Below the pieces are notes generated by a model, which was not told the origin of the DNA, did not search any database, and was given only the letters and a program-made list of their open reading frames with translations. The translations under genes were made by a program, and so were the position numbers. This document shows, piece by piece, positions 7,491-15,569 of a stretch of 43,301 bases of DNA. Source of the stretch: Georgenia sp. EYE_87 (GTDB lineage Bacteria > Actinomycetota > Actinomycetes > Actinomycetales > Actinomycetaceae); NCBI RefSeq assembly GCF_023148685.1, contig NZ_JAHXNL010000022.1, positions 1-43,301 on the forward strand, written 5' to 3'. Every line of letters begins with the position of its first letter. Within the stretch, counting starts at the first letter, position 1.

Positions 7491-8107
7491 GCGAGGACGG
7501 GCGGCTGGCCCCGGTCGAGGGCATCGCGGAGGACACCGCTGCCGGGTTCCGCGCCCAGGTGGCGCAGGCGGCCAGGGACCGGGCGGGCAGCTGGGACGCC
7601 GTCGCCGACGTGCTCGCGGCCCCCGGGCCCGAGCTGGTCGAGCGTCTGCGCGCCGGCGAGCTCGCCACGGTCTGGCGCCTCGGGGCGCGCTGGCTGGGGG
7701 CCGACGCCGAGCTGTTCACCCGGGACCTCATGAGCCTGGACGTCTACGCGCGCGGGTCCAGGCGTCGCAGCGCCGACGACGACCTCGCCGCGCTGCGGGC
7801 CGACCACGACCGCTCGGTCGCCGCCGAGGGTGACCTGGTCTCGCCCGTCCGCCGCGTCGCTGACCTCTGTCGCGAGGAGGCCGACGCCTGGGCCGCCGGG
7901 GACATGGCGGCCGGGCGGGCCGTCCGCGCCCGGGAGCGCACCCTCATCGAGGACACCCTCGTGCCGGGCCTCCCGAACGCCGGCGGGCGCCTCGCCCAGG
8001 AGGCCGAGGCGCGAGTGTCGAGCACGCTCGGCCGGCTGGTCCTCGCGGTGCTCTCCGTGGAGAGCGGCCGGGACTACCTGCGCGCGGTGCTGGGCGACGA
8101 GGGCTGA
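7487..8107 (+). CDS. Helical protein, possibly a divergent TorD-like chaperone
   Basis: A 206-residue, almost all-helical acidic protein with no recognised motif. Its layout (W-x-x-V-x-x-V-L-A-A-P near residue 40, an L-x-A-D-H-D-R near 107, then a C-terminal pattern LVPGLPNAGGRLAQEAE...SSTLGRLVLAVLSVE) resembles the helical plan of TorD/DmsD chaperones. The LFRGP-type segment seen in the true TorD nearby is absent. It is translationally coupled to the DUF4097 gene and converges on the DMSO-reductase-like operon. The TorD relation is a weak inference; otherwise it is a conserved hypothetical. Confidence 0.6.
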   Translation: MSEDGRLAPVEGIAEDTAAGFRAQVAQAARDRAGSWDAVADVLAAPGPELVERLRAGELATVWRLGARWLGADAELFTRDLMSLDVYARGSRRRSADDDLAALRADHDRSVAAEGDLVSPVRRVADLCREEADAWAAGDMAAGRAVRARERTLIEDTLVPGLPNAGGRLAQEAEARVSSTLGRLVLAVLSVESGRDYLRAVLGDEG

Positions 8108-8132
8108 GTCGACCGCAGGCCGTGCCAGGACG

Positions 8133-9080
8133 CTAGACGGCCGCGCGCTGCGCCGCCGGCGGGACCACAGAGCCGAACGGGTTCGCCCGGCGGTAGGCGC
8201 ACACCGGGCACAGCCGCTCGCCCGACGGCGTGGGGAAGCGGGTGCCGCACCGCTCGCAGGGCGCCGTGGAGAGCGTCTGGACCGGCGCGAGCCCGCCGCC
8301 CAGCACCTTCTTCCAGGACTCCTGGCCGGCCGCCGTGAGCGCGTCCTGCGGGCACAGGTCGACGCAGCGGAGACAGCCGTCGCAGGCCGCCGGGTCCTGC
8401 AGCAACGTGGTGATCGCCGGTCCGGACGCGGCGCTGTGCCGCAGGGCGAGCGCGTCCGTGGGGCACGCCTGGACGCACACCCCGCACGCGGTGCAGCCGC
8501 GGGCGGACAGCGCCGCCGCGGGCCCGGCCAGCGCGGCGAGCGCGGGGGCGTCGGGGGCGACGAGCTGCCGGGCGGCCGCGACGAGGCGCACCTGCGGGTG
8601 GGCGTCCTCGTCGGGGAGCTGACGGGGCGCCGGGTCGGCCAGCCCCATCACCTGGCGACGGCTCAACGGCATGTGCTCGGCGTCGAGGACGGCGCGGCGA
8701 CGGCGCGACCCGCGAGGCCACCGGCCTGCCGCCCCCGGGCCCTCAGCGTCCGTCGGTCCGGCGTCCGGCCCGTCGACGCGGAGCCGGTCCACGCCGGACG
8801 ACTCGAGCAGGGCGACGAGCGGGCCGAGCCGCGACGTCGCCATGGTGGCGGCGGCGCAGCCGTCGAGCCGCACGAGAACGTCCGGGGCGCCGAGCGTGAG
8901 GAGCTCGAGCAGCTCGTGCGCGGCGAGGTCCGCGGCGCACGAGCCCAGCCGCACGACCACGCGCCGGCGGTCGCCCAGGGAGGCGCCCGGGTGCTCGGCG
9001 CACACGAGCTCCAGGGGGCGCGGCTCCGGCTGGCGCACGAGCCAGGCCTGCACCCCGCGCAGCCCGACGGTGCCGCTCAT
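8133..9080 (-). CDS. Dicluster 4Fe-4S ferredoxin-like protein of the molybdoenzyme operon
   Basis: A 315-residue electron-transfer or maturation protein. Two ferredoxin motifs lie at Cys196/199/202/206 and Cys233/236/239/243, each ending in CP, followed by a four-cysteine zinc-ribbon-like element (275, 278, 291, 294). The N-terminal 110 residues contain spaced cysteines (27, 48, 75) in a beta-alpha pattern (VRLGSCAADLAAHELLELL...VLVRLDGC) reminiscent of MvhD/hydrogenase small iron-sulfur domains; this is tentative. An internal SRRQVMG (140-146) looks like a twin-arginine core but is not N-terminal. The start ATG overlaps the torD stop (ATGA). Confidence 0.8.
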   Translation of the reverse strand: MSGTVGLRGVQAWLVRQPEPRPLELVCAEHPGASLGDRRRVVVRLGSCAADLAAHELLELLTLGAPDVLVRLDGCAAATMATSRLGPLVALLESSGVDRLRVDGPDAGPTDAEGPGAAGRWPRGSRRRRAVLDAEHMPLSRRQVMGLADPAPRQLPDEDAHPQVRLVAAARQLVAPDAPALAALAGPAAALSARGCTACGVCVQACPTDALALRHSAASGPAITTLLQDPAACDGCLRCVDLCPQDALTAAGQESWKKVLGGGLAPVQTLSTAPCERCGTRFPTPSGERLCPVCAYRRANPFGSVVPPAAQRAAV

Positions 9081-9784
9081 GGCAGGAAGGTGACCCGTGC
9101 CAGGTCCAGGGTGCCGAGCCCGAGCGCGGCGACGCCCTGGTAGAAGAACGTGGTCGAGCCGTTCGCCGCCTGCGTGAGGCAGCGCGGGGCCCACGCGAGC
9201 AGGTGCTCGTCCAGGAACGCCACCAGAGCACGGAGGAGGTGCGCGAGCTCGCGGTCGTCGCCGAGCTCCAGCGCGTCCAGGCCCCGCACCGCCAGCGTCG
9301 CGACGAAGCTCAGCTCGAGCCCGAGGTGGTCGTCCGGCTCGCTGTTGAGGCGCGGCGCCACCAGGCCGAACTCGGCGTAGGCGGCGCGCACCTGCATCGT
9401 CTCCGCCTCGAAGAGCAGACGGTCCTCGGACCGGTGCACGGACTCGTAGGGAGGTGCCTTCATCGGACCTGGCCCGCGGAACAGCCGGAGGTAGTCCCGG
9501 CGGATGCGCGTCTCGTCCTCGTCGGCGGCCGCAGACTCGGCGAGGAGCGCGACGCCCCGCCGACAGTCGGCGTGACCGGGCAGCGGCCACTCGCGCAGCA
9601 GGTCGGCGTCACGGACGCGGGCGAGGACGTCCGCGGACGGCGCCGCGACCAGCAGCGAGGACAGCGTCGTGAAGGCGGCGGCGAACCGGTCGAGCGTCTG
9701 CGCGAGGACCGCGCGGTCCCCGAGCAGGGTGGCGACGGGCGTGGGGTCCGCGGTCGCACCGGGGCGGACGGGTGTGGCGGTCAT
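9077..9784 (-). CDS. TorD/DmsD-family molybdoenzyme chaperone
   Basis: Cytoplasmic chaperone expected to bind the Tat signal of the catalytic subunit and hold it until cofactor insertion. The 235-residue helical protein has the family hallmark RRDYLRLFRGPGPMKAPPYES near 95-115, followed by the E-x-x-x-V-x-x-x-Y helix and the DHLGLELSF segment. It sits between the membrane anchor (14 bp upstream) and the ferredoxin (4-bp overlap), which fits assembly of this operon's enzyme. Confidence 0.9.
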   Translation of the reverse strand: MTATPVRPGATADPTPVATLLGDRAVLAQTLDRFAAAFTTLSSLLVAAPSADVLARVRDADLLREWPLPGHADCRRGVALLAESAAADEDETRIRRDYLRLFRGPGPMKAPPYESVHRSEDRLLFEAETMQVRAAYAEFGLVAPRLNSEPDDHLGLELSFVATLAVRGLDALELGDDRELAHLLRALVAFLDEHLLAWAPRCLTQAANGSTTFFYQGVAALGLGTLDLARVTFLP

Positions 9785-9798
9785 GTCATGGCCTTCCC

Positions 9799-10731
9799 TC
9801 ACATGCCGATCCGGGTCATGGAGTCGTAGAACAGCGAGCGGCCGATCAGCTCGCCCCCGAGGACCAGCACCAGGGCGGTGACGGCCAGCACGGCCAGCGG
9901 CACGGCGCGGGCGGTCGGCGACGCGCGCCGGACGAGGAAGACGGACAGGAGCCCGGCGCCGGCGAACACCAGCACCAGCCGGGCGACGAACCAGCCGCCG
10001 GAGAAGACCGCGGCAGACTCGGCCGCGGCCCCGCCCGCCGTCGTGAGGCTGGTCAGGTGGAGCGGGATGATGAGGAACTCGACGCCCAGGAGTGCGACGG
10101 CGGCGACCCCGACGCCCTTGAGGGAGGAGGACAGCAGCTCCCGGGTGGGGGCGTCCACCTCGTCCGTGCGTCCCGCGCGGGCGGCCGCGCGCCGCCGCCA
10201 CAGGACGGTCCCCATGAACGCGGCCCCGACGGCCAGCGAGCCGAGGAGGAACGTCGTGGTGAAGAACTGCGCCGGCGTGGCCCAGGTGTGCCAGGCCGGG
10301 ACGGTGACGAGCGAGTAGTAGATCATGCTCATGGAGAGGACGAGCAGCAGCCCGACCGCCGCGGCGACCACGGCGAGCGCCTGACGCAGCCTGACGGATC
10401 CCCACCGGAACCACTGGGCGAGGGCGAACAGGAACCCCAGCCCCGCGAACGTGGTGCCGGCGATGATCTCCCGCGAGAGCCACGAGGTCTCCACGTGGCG
10501 GATGACGTTGAGCGTGTTCGTCACGTCGTTCATGTGGAACATCGAGGCGATCAGGCCCAGCACCAGGGTCGGTCCGATGGCGTAGAGCGCGGGGTCGGTG
10601 ACGCGGTCCACCGCCTCACGACCGAACCGGCGCGCGGCGACGACCTGGACCACGCCGAGGACGACGAACGCGCCGACGCTCATCTGCGCGAGCACGGTGA
10701 AGATGATCATGGGCAGCTCGTGCGTGTTCAC
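9799..10731 (-). CDS. dmsC: DmsC-type membrane anchor of a DMSO-reductase-like enzyme
   Basis: Polytopic protein of 310 residues with about eight hydrophobic helices. It begins MNTHELPMIIFTVLAQMSVGAF, the usual start of DmsC/NrfD-like anchors, with the Glu in the first helix. It should oxidise menaquinol and pass electrons to the iron-sulfur subunit. It follows dmsB by 3 bp. Confidence 0.9.
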   Translation of the reverse strand: MNTHELPMIIFTVLAQMSVGAFVVLGVVQVVAARRFGREAVDRVTDPALYAIGPTLVLGLIASMFHMNDVTNTLNVIRHVETSWLSREIIAGTTFAGLGFLFALAQWFRWGSVRLRQALAVVAAAVGLLLVLSMSMIYYSLVTVPAWHTWATPAQFFTTTFLLGSLAVGAAFMGTVLWRRRAAARAGRTDEVDAPTRELLSSSLKGVGVAAVALLGVEFLIIPLHLTSLTTAGGAAAESAAVFSGGWFVARLVLVFAGAGLLSVFLVRRASPTARAVPLAVLAVTALVLVLGGELIGRSLFYDSMTRIGM

Positions 10732-10734
10732 GGT

Positions 10735-11352
10735 TCACAGCTCCTCGGGGTTGGCCACGGCGCCGGTCCCGGCACCCGTGGGCTGCGCGTCGCGGTGGGG
10801 GGTGATGACCAGGCGCGGGCGGGTGATGGAGGGGTCGGGCAGCGGCTCGACGGCGGCCAGGTCGCCGTGCCGGGCGCGCAGCTCGTCGATCGGGCCCCAG
10901 TCGAGCGCGCGGGACGGGCAGGCCGCCACGCACGCGGGGTCCTCGCCCTCGGCCCGGTAGTCCGCGCACATGTCGCACTTGGACATGTGACCGGTCTGCG
11001 GGTTGAACTGGGGGGCCGAGTAGGGGCAGGCCCACTCGCAGTAGCGGCAGCCCACGCACTTGTCGTCGTCGACGCTGACGATCCCGTCCTCGCCGACGTG
11101 CATCGCGGTGGTGGGGCAGACCTCCACGCAGATCGGGTTCTCGCAGTGGTTGCACGCCATCGACGTGTAGTACGAGAAGACGTTCGGGACGAACGTGTCG
11201 CCGTCCTGCTGCCAGGTGCCGCCGGTGTACTCGGCGACGCGGCGCCAGGTCACCCCGGTGGGGAGGTCGTGCTTGTCCTTGCAGGCCACCGAGCAGGCCT
11301 TGCAGCCGTTGCACAGGGTCTGGTCGAAGTGGAATCCGAGTTGCTGAGCCAT
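10735..11352 (-). CDS. dmsB: DmsB-type iron-sulfur electron-transfer subunit
   Basis: A 205-residue ferredoxin with four cysteine clusters: 14/17/20/24, 67/70/75/79, 99/102/105/109 and 126/129/141/145. This is the standard four-[4Fe-4S] wire of the DmsB/NarH-like family, which links the anchor's quinol site to the Mo subunit. There is no signal peptide, so it is probably exported together with DmsA. The ATG is 14 bp after the dmsA stop with an AGGAG ribosome-binding site. Confidence 0.94.
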   Translation of the reverse strand: MAQQLGFHFDQTLCNGCKACSVACKDKHDLPTGVTWRRVAEYTGGTWQQDGDTFVPNVFSYYTSMACNHCENPICVEVCPTTAMHVGEDGIVSVDDDKCVGCRYCEWACPYSAPQFNPQTGHMSKCDMCADYRAEGEDPACVAACPSRALDWGPIDELRARHGDLAAVEPLPDPSITRPRLVITPHRDAQPTGAGTGAVANPEEL

Positions 11353-11366
11353 GTTCCTCTCCTGCC

Positions 11367-13823
11367 TCAGACCTTCTGGACCTGAGCGAGCGTGGTGTGC
11401 TGGGCGTTGCCCTTGGCGATGGGGGACGGGTGCCAGGAGGTCAGCGAGTTCACCGAGCCTCCGACGTCGACCCCCCGCTTGTCGGGGGAGTACCAGGCGC
11501 CCTGCGGGACGGACATCACCCCGGGGGCGATCCGCGCGGTGACCCTGGCGGGCAGCTGGATGCGGCCGCGGTCGTTGAACACCTGCACGAGGTCACCGTT
11601 GGCGATGCCGCGCGCGGCGGCGTCGCCGGGGTTGATCCACACCACCTGCGGGTGCGCCTCCTTCATCCAGTCGACGTTCCCGTAGGAGGAGTGCGTGCGC
11701 TGCTTGTAGTGGTGGCCGATGACCTGCAGCGGGTACGTGGCGTTCGTCCTCGCCTCGGCGGCGCCCTCCCAGGTGTCGAGGTGCTCGGGCAGCGCCGTGA
11801 TCCGGTCCCCCTCGGGCAGCTCCCACGTCCTCGCCAGCTCGAAGAGCTGCTGGGAGAAGATCTCGATCTTTCCCGACGGCGTGGCGAGGGGGTTGGCCTC
11901 GGGGTCGGCACGGAAGTCGGCCAGGGCGACGTTGCCGCTGTCGGTCGGCGCCTTGACCTTCCACACGCCCATCTCCCGCAGCTCCTCGAAGCTCGGCAGG
12001 TCGGGGATGTTCTCCCGGGAGGCGTCGACGACCGCGGCCACCCACTCCTCCTGGGTGCGGCCCTCGGTGAACTCCTGCTCCACCCCGAGCCGCCGCGCGA
12101 TCTCGGTCATCATGTCGTAGACGGTCCTGCAGTCGTAGAGCGGCTCGATGACCTTGTCCGCCACGATCGTGTACCCGAGGTTGCCGGCGCTGCCCTGCTG
12201 GATGATGTCGAGCTGCTCGGCGTTGGAGACGTCCGGCAGGACGATGTCGGCGTACCGGGCGGACACCGTCATCTGGTTGTCGATGACGACGATGAGCTCG
12301 CACTTGGTGTCGTCCTCGAGCAGCCGGACGGTGCGGTTGATGTCGCCGTGCTGGTTGGTCAGGGCGTTCCCGGCGTACTGCCAGACCATCTTGATCGGGA
12401 CGTCGAGCTTGTCCTTGCCCCGCACGCCGTCGCGGAGGGCGGTCATCTCCGGGCCGTGGTCGATGGCGTCGGTCCACCCGAACACCGAGATCGCCGTCTC
12501 GACGGGGTTCTCCGTGGCGAACGGGTTCGCCATCGGCAGGGAGTAGGCGCCCTCGCGCTCGCCGGTGCCGCCGCCGGGCACGCCGACGGAGCCGGTGAGG
12601 GCGGCGAGCGTGAAGATCGCCCGGGCCTGGTTCTCCCCGTTCGCGTGGCGCTGGGGACCCCAGCCCTGGGTGATGTGCACGGGGCGGGCGCGCCCGATCT
12701 CCCGGCCGAGCCGGATGATCGACGACGCCGGCACCCCGGTGACCGAGGCGGCCCACCGGGGGGTCTTCTCGGTGCCGTCGGGGCCCTCGCCCATGATGTA
12801 GGAGCGGTAGGAGCTCCCCGCGGGCACGCCGTCGGGCATGTGGTCCTCGTCGAAGCCGACGCAGTACCGGTCGAGGAACGCCTGGTCGTGCAGGTCCTCG
12901 GAGATCATCACGTGCGCGATTCCGGCGACGAGCGCGGCGTCGGTGCCGGGCCGCAGCGCGACCCACTCGTCGGCCAGGCCGAGCGCCGTGTCGGAGTACC
13001 GCGGGTCAACGACGATCGTGCGGACGTTGTGCAGCTTCTTGGTCTGCTGGCTGACGAACGTCTCGCCGCCGCCCGACATGCGGGTCTCGAGCGTGTTGTT
13101 GCCGAACAGGATCTGCAGCTGGGCGTTCTTGGCGTCGTCGAGGCTGTTGGAGCCGATCCAGCCGCCGTAGTGGTAGCCGACGGCGCCGGCGATCTGCGCG
13201 GAGGAGTAGTCGCCGTAGTGGTTGAGGTAGCCGCCGACGCAGTTCATCAGCCGCGCGACCGGGGTCTGGACGGGCGGCCAGCTGCGGGTGATCGTCCCGC
13301 CGAGCGTGCCGGTGCCGTAGTTGAGGTAGATGGACTCGTTGCCGTAGTCCTTGATGAGGCGCTGGATCGTCGCGGCGATCTCGTCGAAGGCCTCGTCCCA
13401 GCTGATCTCCTCCCACTCGCCGGCGCCGCGGGTCGTGCCGGGCACCCGGCGCAGCGGGGTCTTGAGCCGGTCGGGGTTGTAGATGCGGTGCCGGATGGAG
13501 CGGCCGCGCACGCAGGCGCGGATCTGCTGGGTGCCGAGCTCGTCGTCGCCGGTGTTGTCCGGCAGCACCCGGACGATCCGGCCGTTCTTGACCTGCATCC
13601 GCAGCGGGCACCGGGAGCCGCAGTTGACGTTGCAGGAGGACCAGACGGTCCGCTCGACGTCGAGCGAGGAGGCGGTCGCGGCGTTCGCCGGCCCCACCCC
13701 GGGAAGCACGCCGAAGTGCGAGGCCGCGCCGGCGAGGGCAACGGTGCCGCCGGCCGCCGCGGACCACTTCAGGAACGAACGGCGCTCCAGACCTGCCGGT
13801 CGTTCGGTGATGTGCGTGGTCAT
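11367..13823 (-). CDS. dmsA: DMSO-reductase-family molybdopterin catalytic subunit (DmsA/YnfE-like)
   Basis: An 818-residue molybdo-bis(PGD) oxidoreductase. The Tat signal has Arg14-Arg15 in ERRSFLKW, with a hydrophobic stretch to about residue 40. The FS0 cluster ligands are Cys64, Cys68, Cys72 and Cys104. The segment LNYGTGTLGGTITRSWPP and then NHYGDYSSAQ follow; in this family the Ser after GDY (Ser207) ligates Mo. The C-terminal MPT-binding block NDRGRIQLPARVTARIAPGVM is present. The natural substrate (DMSO, another S- or N-oxide, selenate) cannot be fixed. It is the first gene of a five-gene operon, with GGGAGG as ribosome-binding site. Confidence 0.93.
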   Translation of the reverse strand: MTTHITERPAGLERRSFLKWSAAAGGTVALAGAASHFGVLPGVGPANAATASSLDVERTVWSSCNVNCGSRCPLRMQVKNGRIVRVLPDNTGDDELGTQQIRACVRGRSIRHRIYNPDRLKTPLRRVPGTTRGAGEWEEISWDEAFDEIAATIQRLIKDYGNESIYLNYGTGTLGGTITRSWPPVQTPVARLMNCVGGYLNHYGDYSSAQIAGAVGYHYGGWIGSNSLDDAKNAQLQILFGNNTLETRMSGGGETFVSQQTKKLHNVRTIVVDPRYSDTALGLADEWVALRPGTDAALVAGIAHVMISEDLHDQAFLDRYCVGFDEDHMPDGVPAGSSYRSYIMGEGPDGTEKTPRWAASVTGVPASSIIRLGREIGRARPVHITQGWGPQRHANGENQARAIFTLAALTGSVGVPGGGTGEREGAYSLPMANPFATENPVETAISVFGWTDAIDHGPEMTALRDGVRGKDKLDVPIKMVWQYAGNALTNQHGDINRTVRLLEDDTKCELIVVIDNQMTVSARYADIVLPDVSNAEQLDIIQQGSAGNLGYTIVADKVIEPLYDCRTVYDMMTEIARRLGVEQEFTEGRTQEEWVAAVVDASRENIPDLPSFEELREMGVWKVKAPTDSGNVALADFRADPEANPLATPSGKIEIFSQQLFELARTWELPEGDRITALPEHLDTWEGAAEARTNATYPLQVIGHHYKQRTHSSYGNVDWMKEAHPQVVWINPGDAAARGIANGDLVQVFNDRGRIQLPARVTARIAPGVMSVPQGAWYSPDKRGVDVGGSVNSLTSWHPSPIAKGNAQHTTLAQVQKV

Positions 13824-14060
13824 GGGTCCTCCCGGTGGCTGCGCTCGGATACCCGTTCATTAACGCCCACCCGGAGGGTGTGAAACGTGGGGCGATGGTC
13901 CCGCGGGCCCCCGCGGCGGGGCCGCCGCGGTGTGACGCACGTCCCGACCGGGACCTTCCGCCCGGTCCGCCCGCCCCGGTCCGGGCGGGCCCTCGGGGCG
14001 GCACGGGCGGTGTGCCACGATGAGCAGGACCCGAGACCGCCACCGCGGAAGGAGCACCCC
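13824..14060. other. Divergent intergenic region, dmsA / CMD gene
   Basis: 237 bp that must hold the dmsA promoter (minus) and the promoter of the plus-strand Mo-cofactor genes. A hairpin with an 8-bp stem GCCCGCCC (13969-13976) and GGGCGGGC (13983-13990) sits upstream of the plus-strand gene. No FNR box (TTGAT-N4-ATCAA) or CRP box is visible despite the anaerobic function of the operon. Confidence 0.5.
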
Positions 14061-14381
14061 ATGCCCGACCACCTGCCCGAGGTCTACACCGACTTCCGGA
14101 GGCGCTTCGGCGAGGTCGCCCGCAGCCAGGACGCCCTCGCGGCGGCCGTCGACGCGGCGGGCCCGCTCGACGAGCGGACGACGCGCCTGGTCAAGCTGGG
14201 CATCGCCGTCGGCGCCCAGGCCGAGGGGGCGGTCCGCTCGAACGTGCGCAAGGCGCTCGCGGCCGGGGCGAGCGTGGAGGAGGTCGAGCAGGTGGTCCTG
14301 CTCGGGATGACGACCCGCGGCTTCCCCGCCACCGTGGCCGCGTGGCAGTGGCTGAACGAGGTCGTGGGGGAGCGGGCGTGA
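14061..14381 (+). CDS. Carboxymuconolactone-decarboxylase-family protein lacking the CxxC pair
   Basis: A 106-residue helical protein of the CMD/AhpD family (RTTRLVKLGIAVGAQAEGAVRSNVRKALAAGASVEEVEQVVLLGM). In AhpD-like members the segment A-x-x-C-x-x-C-x-x-H carries the redox cysteines; here it reads EGAVRSNVRK, and the protein has no cysteine at all. A peroxidase or disulfide role is therefore unlikely. It is fused by start/stop overlap to DUF6457 and moaE, so it may serve the Mo pathway, which is inference. GGAGC 9 nt upstream supports the ATG. Confidence 0.85.
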   Translation: MPDHLPEVYTDFRRRFGEVARSQDALAAAVDAAGPLDERTTRLVKLGIAVGAQAEGAVRSNVRKALAAGASVEEVEQVVLLGMTTRGFPATVAAWQWLNEVVGERA

Positions 14382-14791
14382 ACGCCCCGCGGACCGGGCC
14401 CGCAGGCGCCCCCCGCGGCGGCACGGAGGAACGCGGCGACGAGACCCGCAAGATGACGGCGATGAACGCCTGGCTCGACGACGTGTGCGCCGAGCTCGGC
14501 GTCGACCGTGCCCTGCTGAGCGCGGTCACCCCGCCGATGCTGCGCCTCATCAGCGAGGTCGCGCACGGCCCCAGCCGGCCGGGCGCACCCCTGACGGCGT
14601 TCGTCGTCGGCCTCGCGGCCGCCCGCGCGGCCGGCGACGCCCAGGAGCAGCGGGCGGCCGCCGTCGTCTCGCGGGTCGAGGCCGTCAGCGCGCTGGTGGC
14701 GCGGTGGACGGAGCGTCAGGCGGGCGACGCCGGGCCGGGCGCCGTCCCCACCGCGGAGCAGGGTGCGAGCCGCCCGGACGGTGCGCGATGA
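14378..14791 (+). CDS. DUF6457-domain protein
   Basis: A 137-residue protein whose core (MNAWLDDVCAELGVD...ISEVAHGPSRPGAPLTAFVVGLAAAR, about 28-95) matches the small helical DUF6457 domain, often fused to or encoded beside MobA-type nucleotidyltransferases. The GTG at 14378 overlaps the preceding stop; a shorter form could start at the ATG at 14454. The stop overlaps the moaE ATG. The function is unknown, but the context is molybdenum cofactor. Confidence 0.75.
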   Translation: MNAPRTGPAGAPRGGTEERGDETRKMTAMNAWLDDVCAELGVDRALLSAVTPPMLRLISEVAHGPSRPGAPLTAFVVGLAAARAAGDAQEQRAAAVVSRVEAVSALVARWTERQAGDAGPGAVPTAEQGASRPDGAR

Positions 14792-15240
14792 CCGACCGCT
14801 CGCGGGTGAGCCCGCCCGGTCACCGGGTGGTGCTCGCCGACGTGCGTGACGGCGCGGTCGAGGTGGGGGAGTGCGCGTCCGCGGTGGACGACCCGGCGGC
14901 CGGCGCCGTCGTCACGTTCGGCGGGGTGGTGCGCAACCACGACGGCGGCCGCAGCGTCACCGAGATCGAGTACGTCGGCCATCCCAGTGCCGGGCAGGTG
15001 GTCGCGGAGGTCGCCGCCGACGTCGCCGCACGGTACCCGGTCGACGCGGTCGCCGTCGTCCACCGGGTCGGGACGCTGCGGGTGGGCGACGTGGCCCTCG
15101 CCGCGGCGGTCTCAGCCGCCCACCGCGCCGAGGCGTTCGAGGCGACGGCGGAGCTGGTCGAGGAGATCAAGCGGCGCCTGCCGGTGTGGAAGCGGCAGGT
15201 GTTCCCCGACGGCACCCACGAGTGGACCGGGAGCGCCTGA
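14788..15240 (+). CDS. moaE: Molybdopterin synthase catalytic subunit MoaE
   Basis: Converts cyclic pyranopterin monophosphate to molybdopterin with sulfur from MoaD. The 150-residue protein has the family blocks GAVVTFGGVVRNHDGG (39-54), VHRVGTLRVGD (91-101) and EEIKRRLPVWKRQ (125-137), with Lys128 and Lys135 as the conserved active-site lysines. It overlaps DUF6457 by 4 bp and converges on moaD, 28 bp away. Confidence 0.93.
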   Translation: MTDRSRVSPPGHRVVLADVRDGAVEVGECASAVDDPAAGAVVTFGGVVRNHDGGRSVTEIEYVGHPSAGQVVAEVAADVAARYPVDAVAVVHRVGTLRVGDVALAAAVSAAHRAEAFEATAELVEEIKRRLPVWKRQVFPDGTHEWTGSA

Positions 15241-15268
15241 GGCCGACCCCGGGCTCAGCGCCGGCTGC

Positions 15269-15568
15269 TCAGCCGCCGGCGAAGGGCGGCAGGACGTCGA
15301 CGCGCACCGCCGCCGCGCCGGGTGCGCCGAGCGGCGCCGAGCGGTCCTCCCGGACGACGTCGTCGACCAGCAGGCTGGAGATAGCAAGCACGCGCCCGAG
15401 GGCGGGGCCGTGGGCGGCGGCGAGGGCGTCGACGAGGTCGCCGGCGCTGGCCCCGGCCACCAGCGGGACGTCCTCGGCCGGGACGCCCGCGGCCTCGGCC
15501 GCCGCGGCGAAGTAGCGGACGCGGGCGGTGAGGGTGCCCACAGCGGGCGGGTCGAGCCGGGTGGTCAT
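15269..15568 (-). CDS. moaD: Molybdopterin synthase sulfur carrier MoaD
   Basis: A 99-residue beta-grasp protein (TARVRYFAAAAEAAGV, then LAISSLLVDD). It ends in Gly-Gly, which is adenylated and thiocarboxylated for sulfur donation to MoaE. The gene lies 1 bp downstream of moaA's frame on the same strand in reverse order (moaD ends the moaA-moaD pair) and converges on moaE. Confidence 0.9.
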   Translation of the reverse strand: MTTRLDPPAVGTLTARVRYFAAAAEAAGVPAEDVPLVAGASAGDLVDALAAAHGPALGRVLAISSLLVDDVVREDRSAPLGAPGAAAVRVDVLPPFAGG

Positions 15569-15569
15569 G

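Noticed and set aside
11397-13883. 828-codon open frame opposite dmsA
   Set aside because: Same kind of antisense shadow; the minus strand carries all DmsA motifs.
13824-13900. FNR or CRP box for the DMSO-reductase-like operon
   Set aside because: No TTGAT-N4-ATCAA or TGTGA-N6-TCACA palindrome is present.
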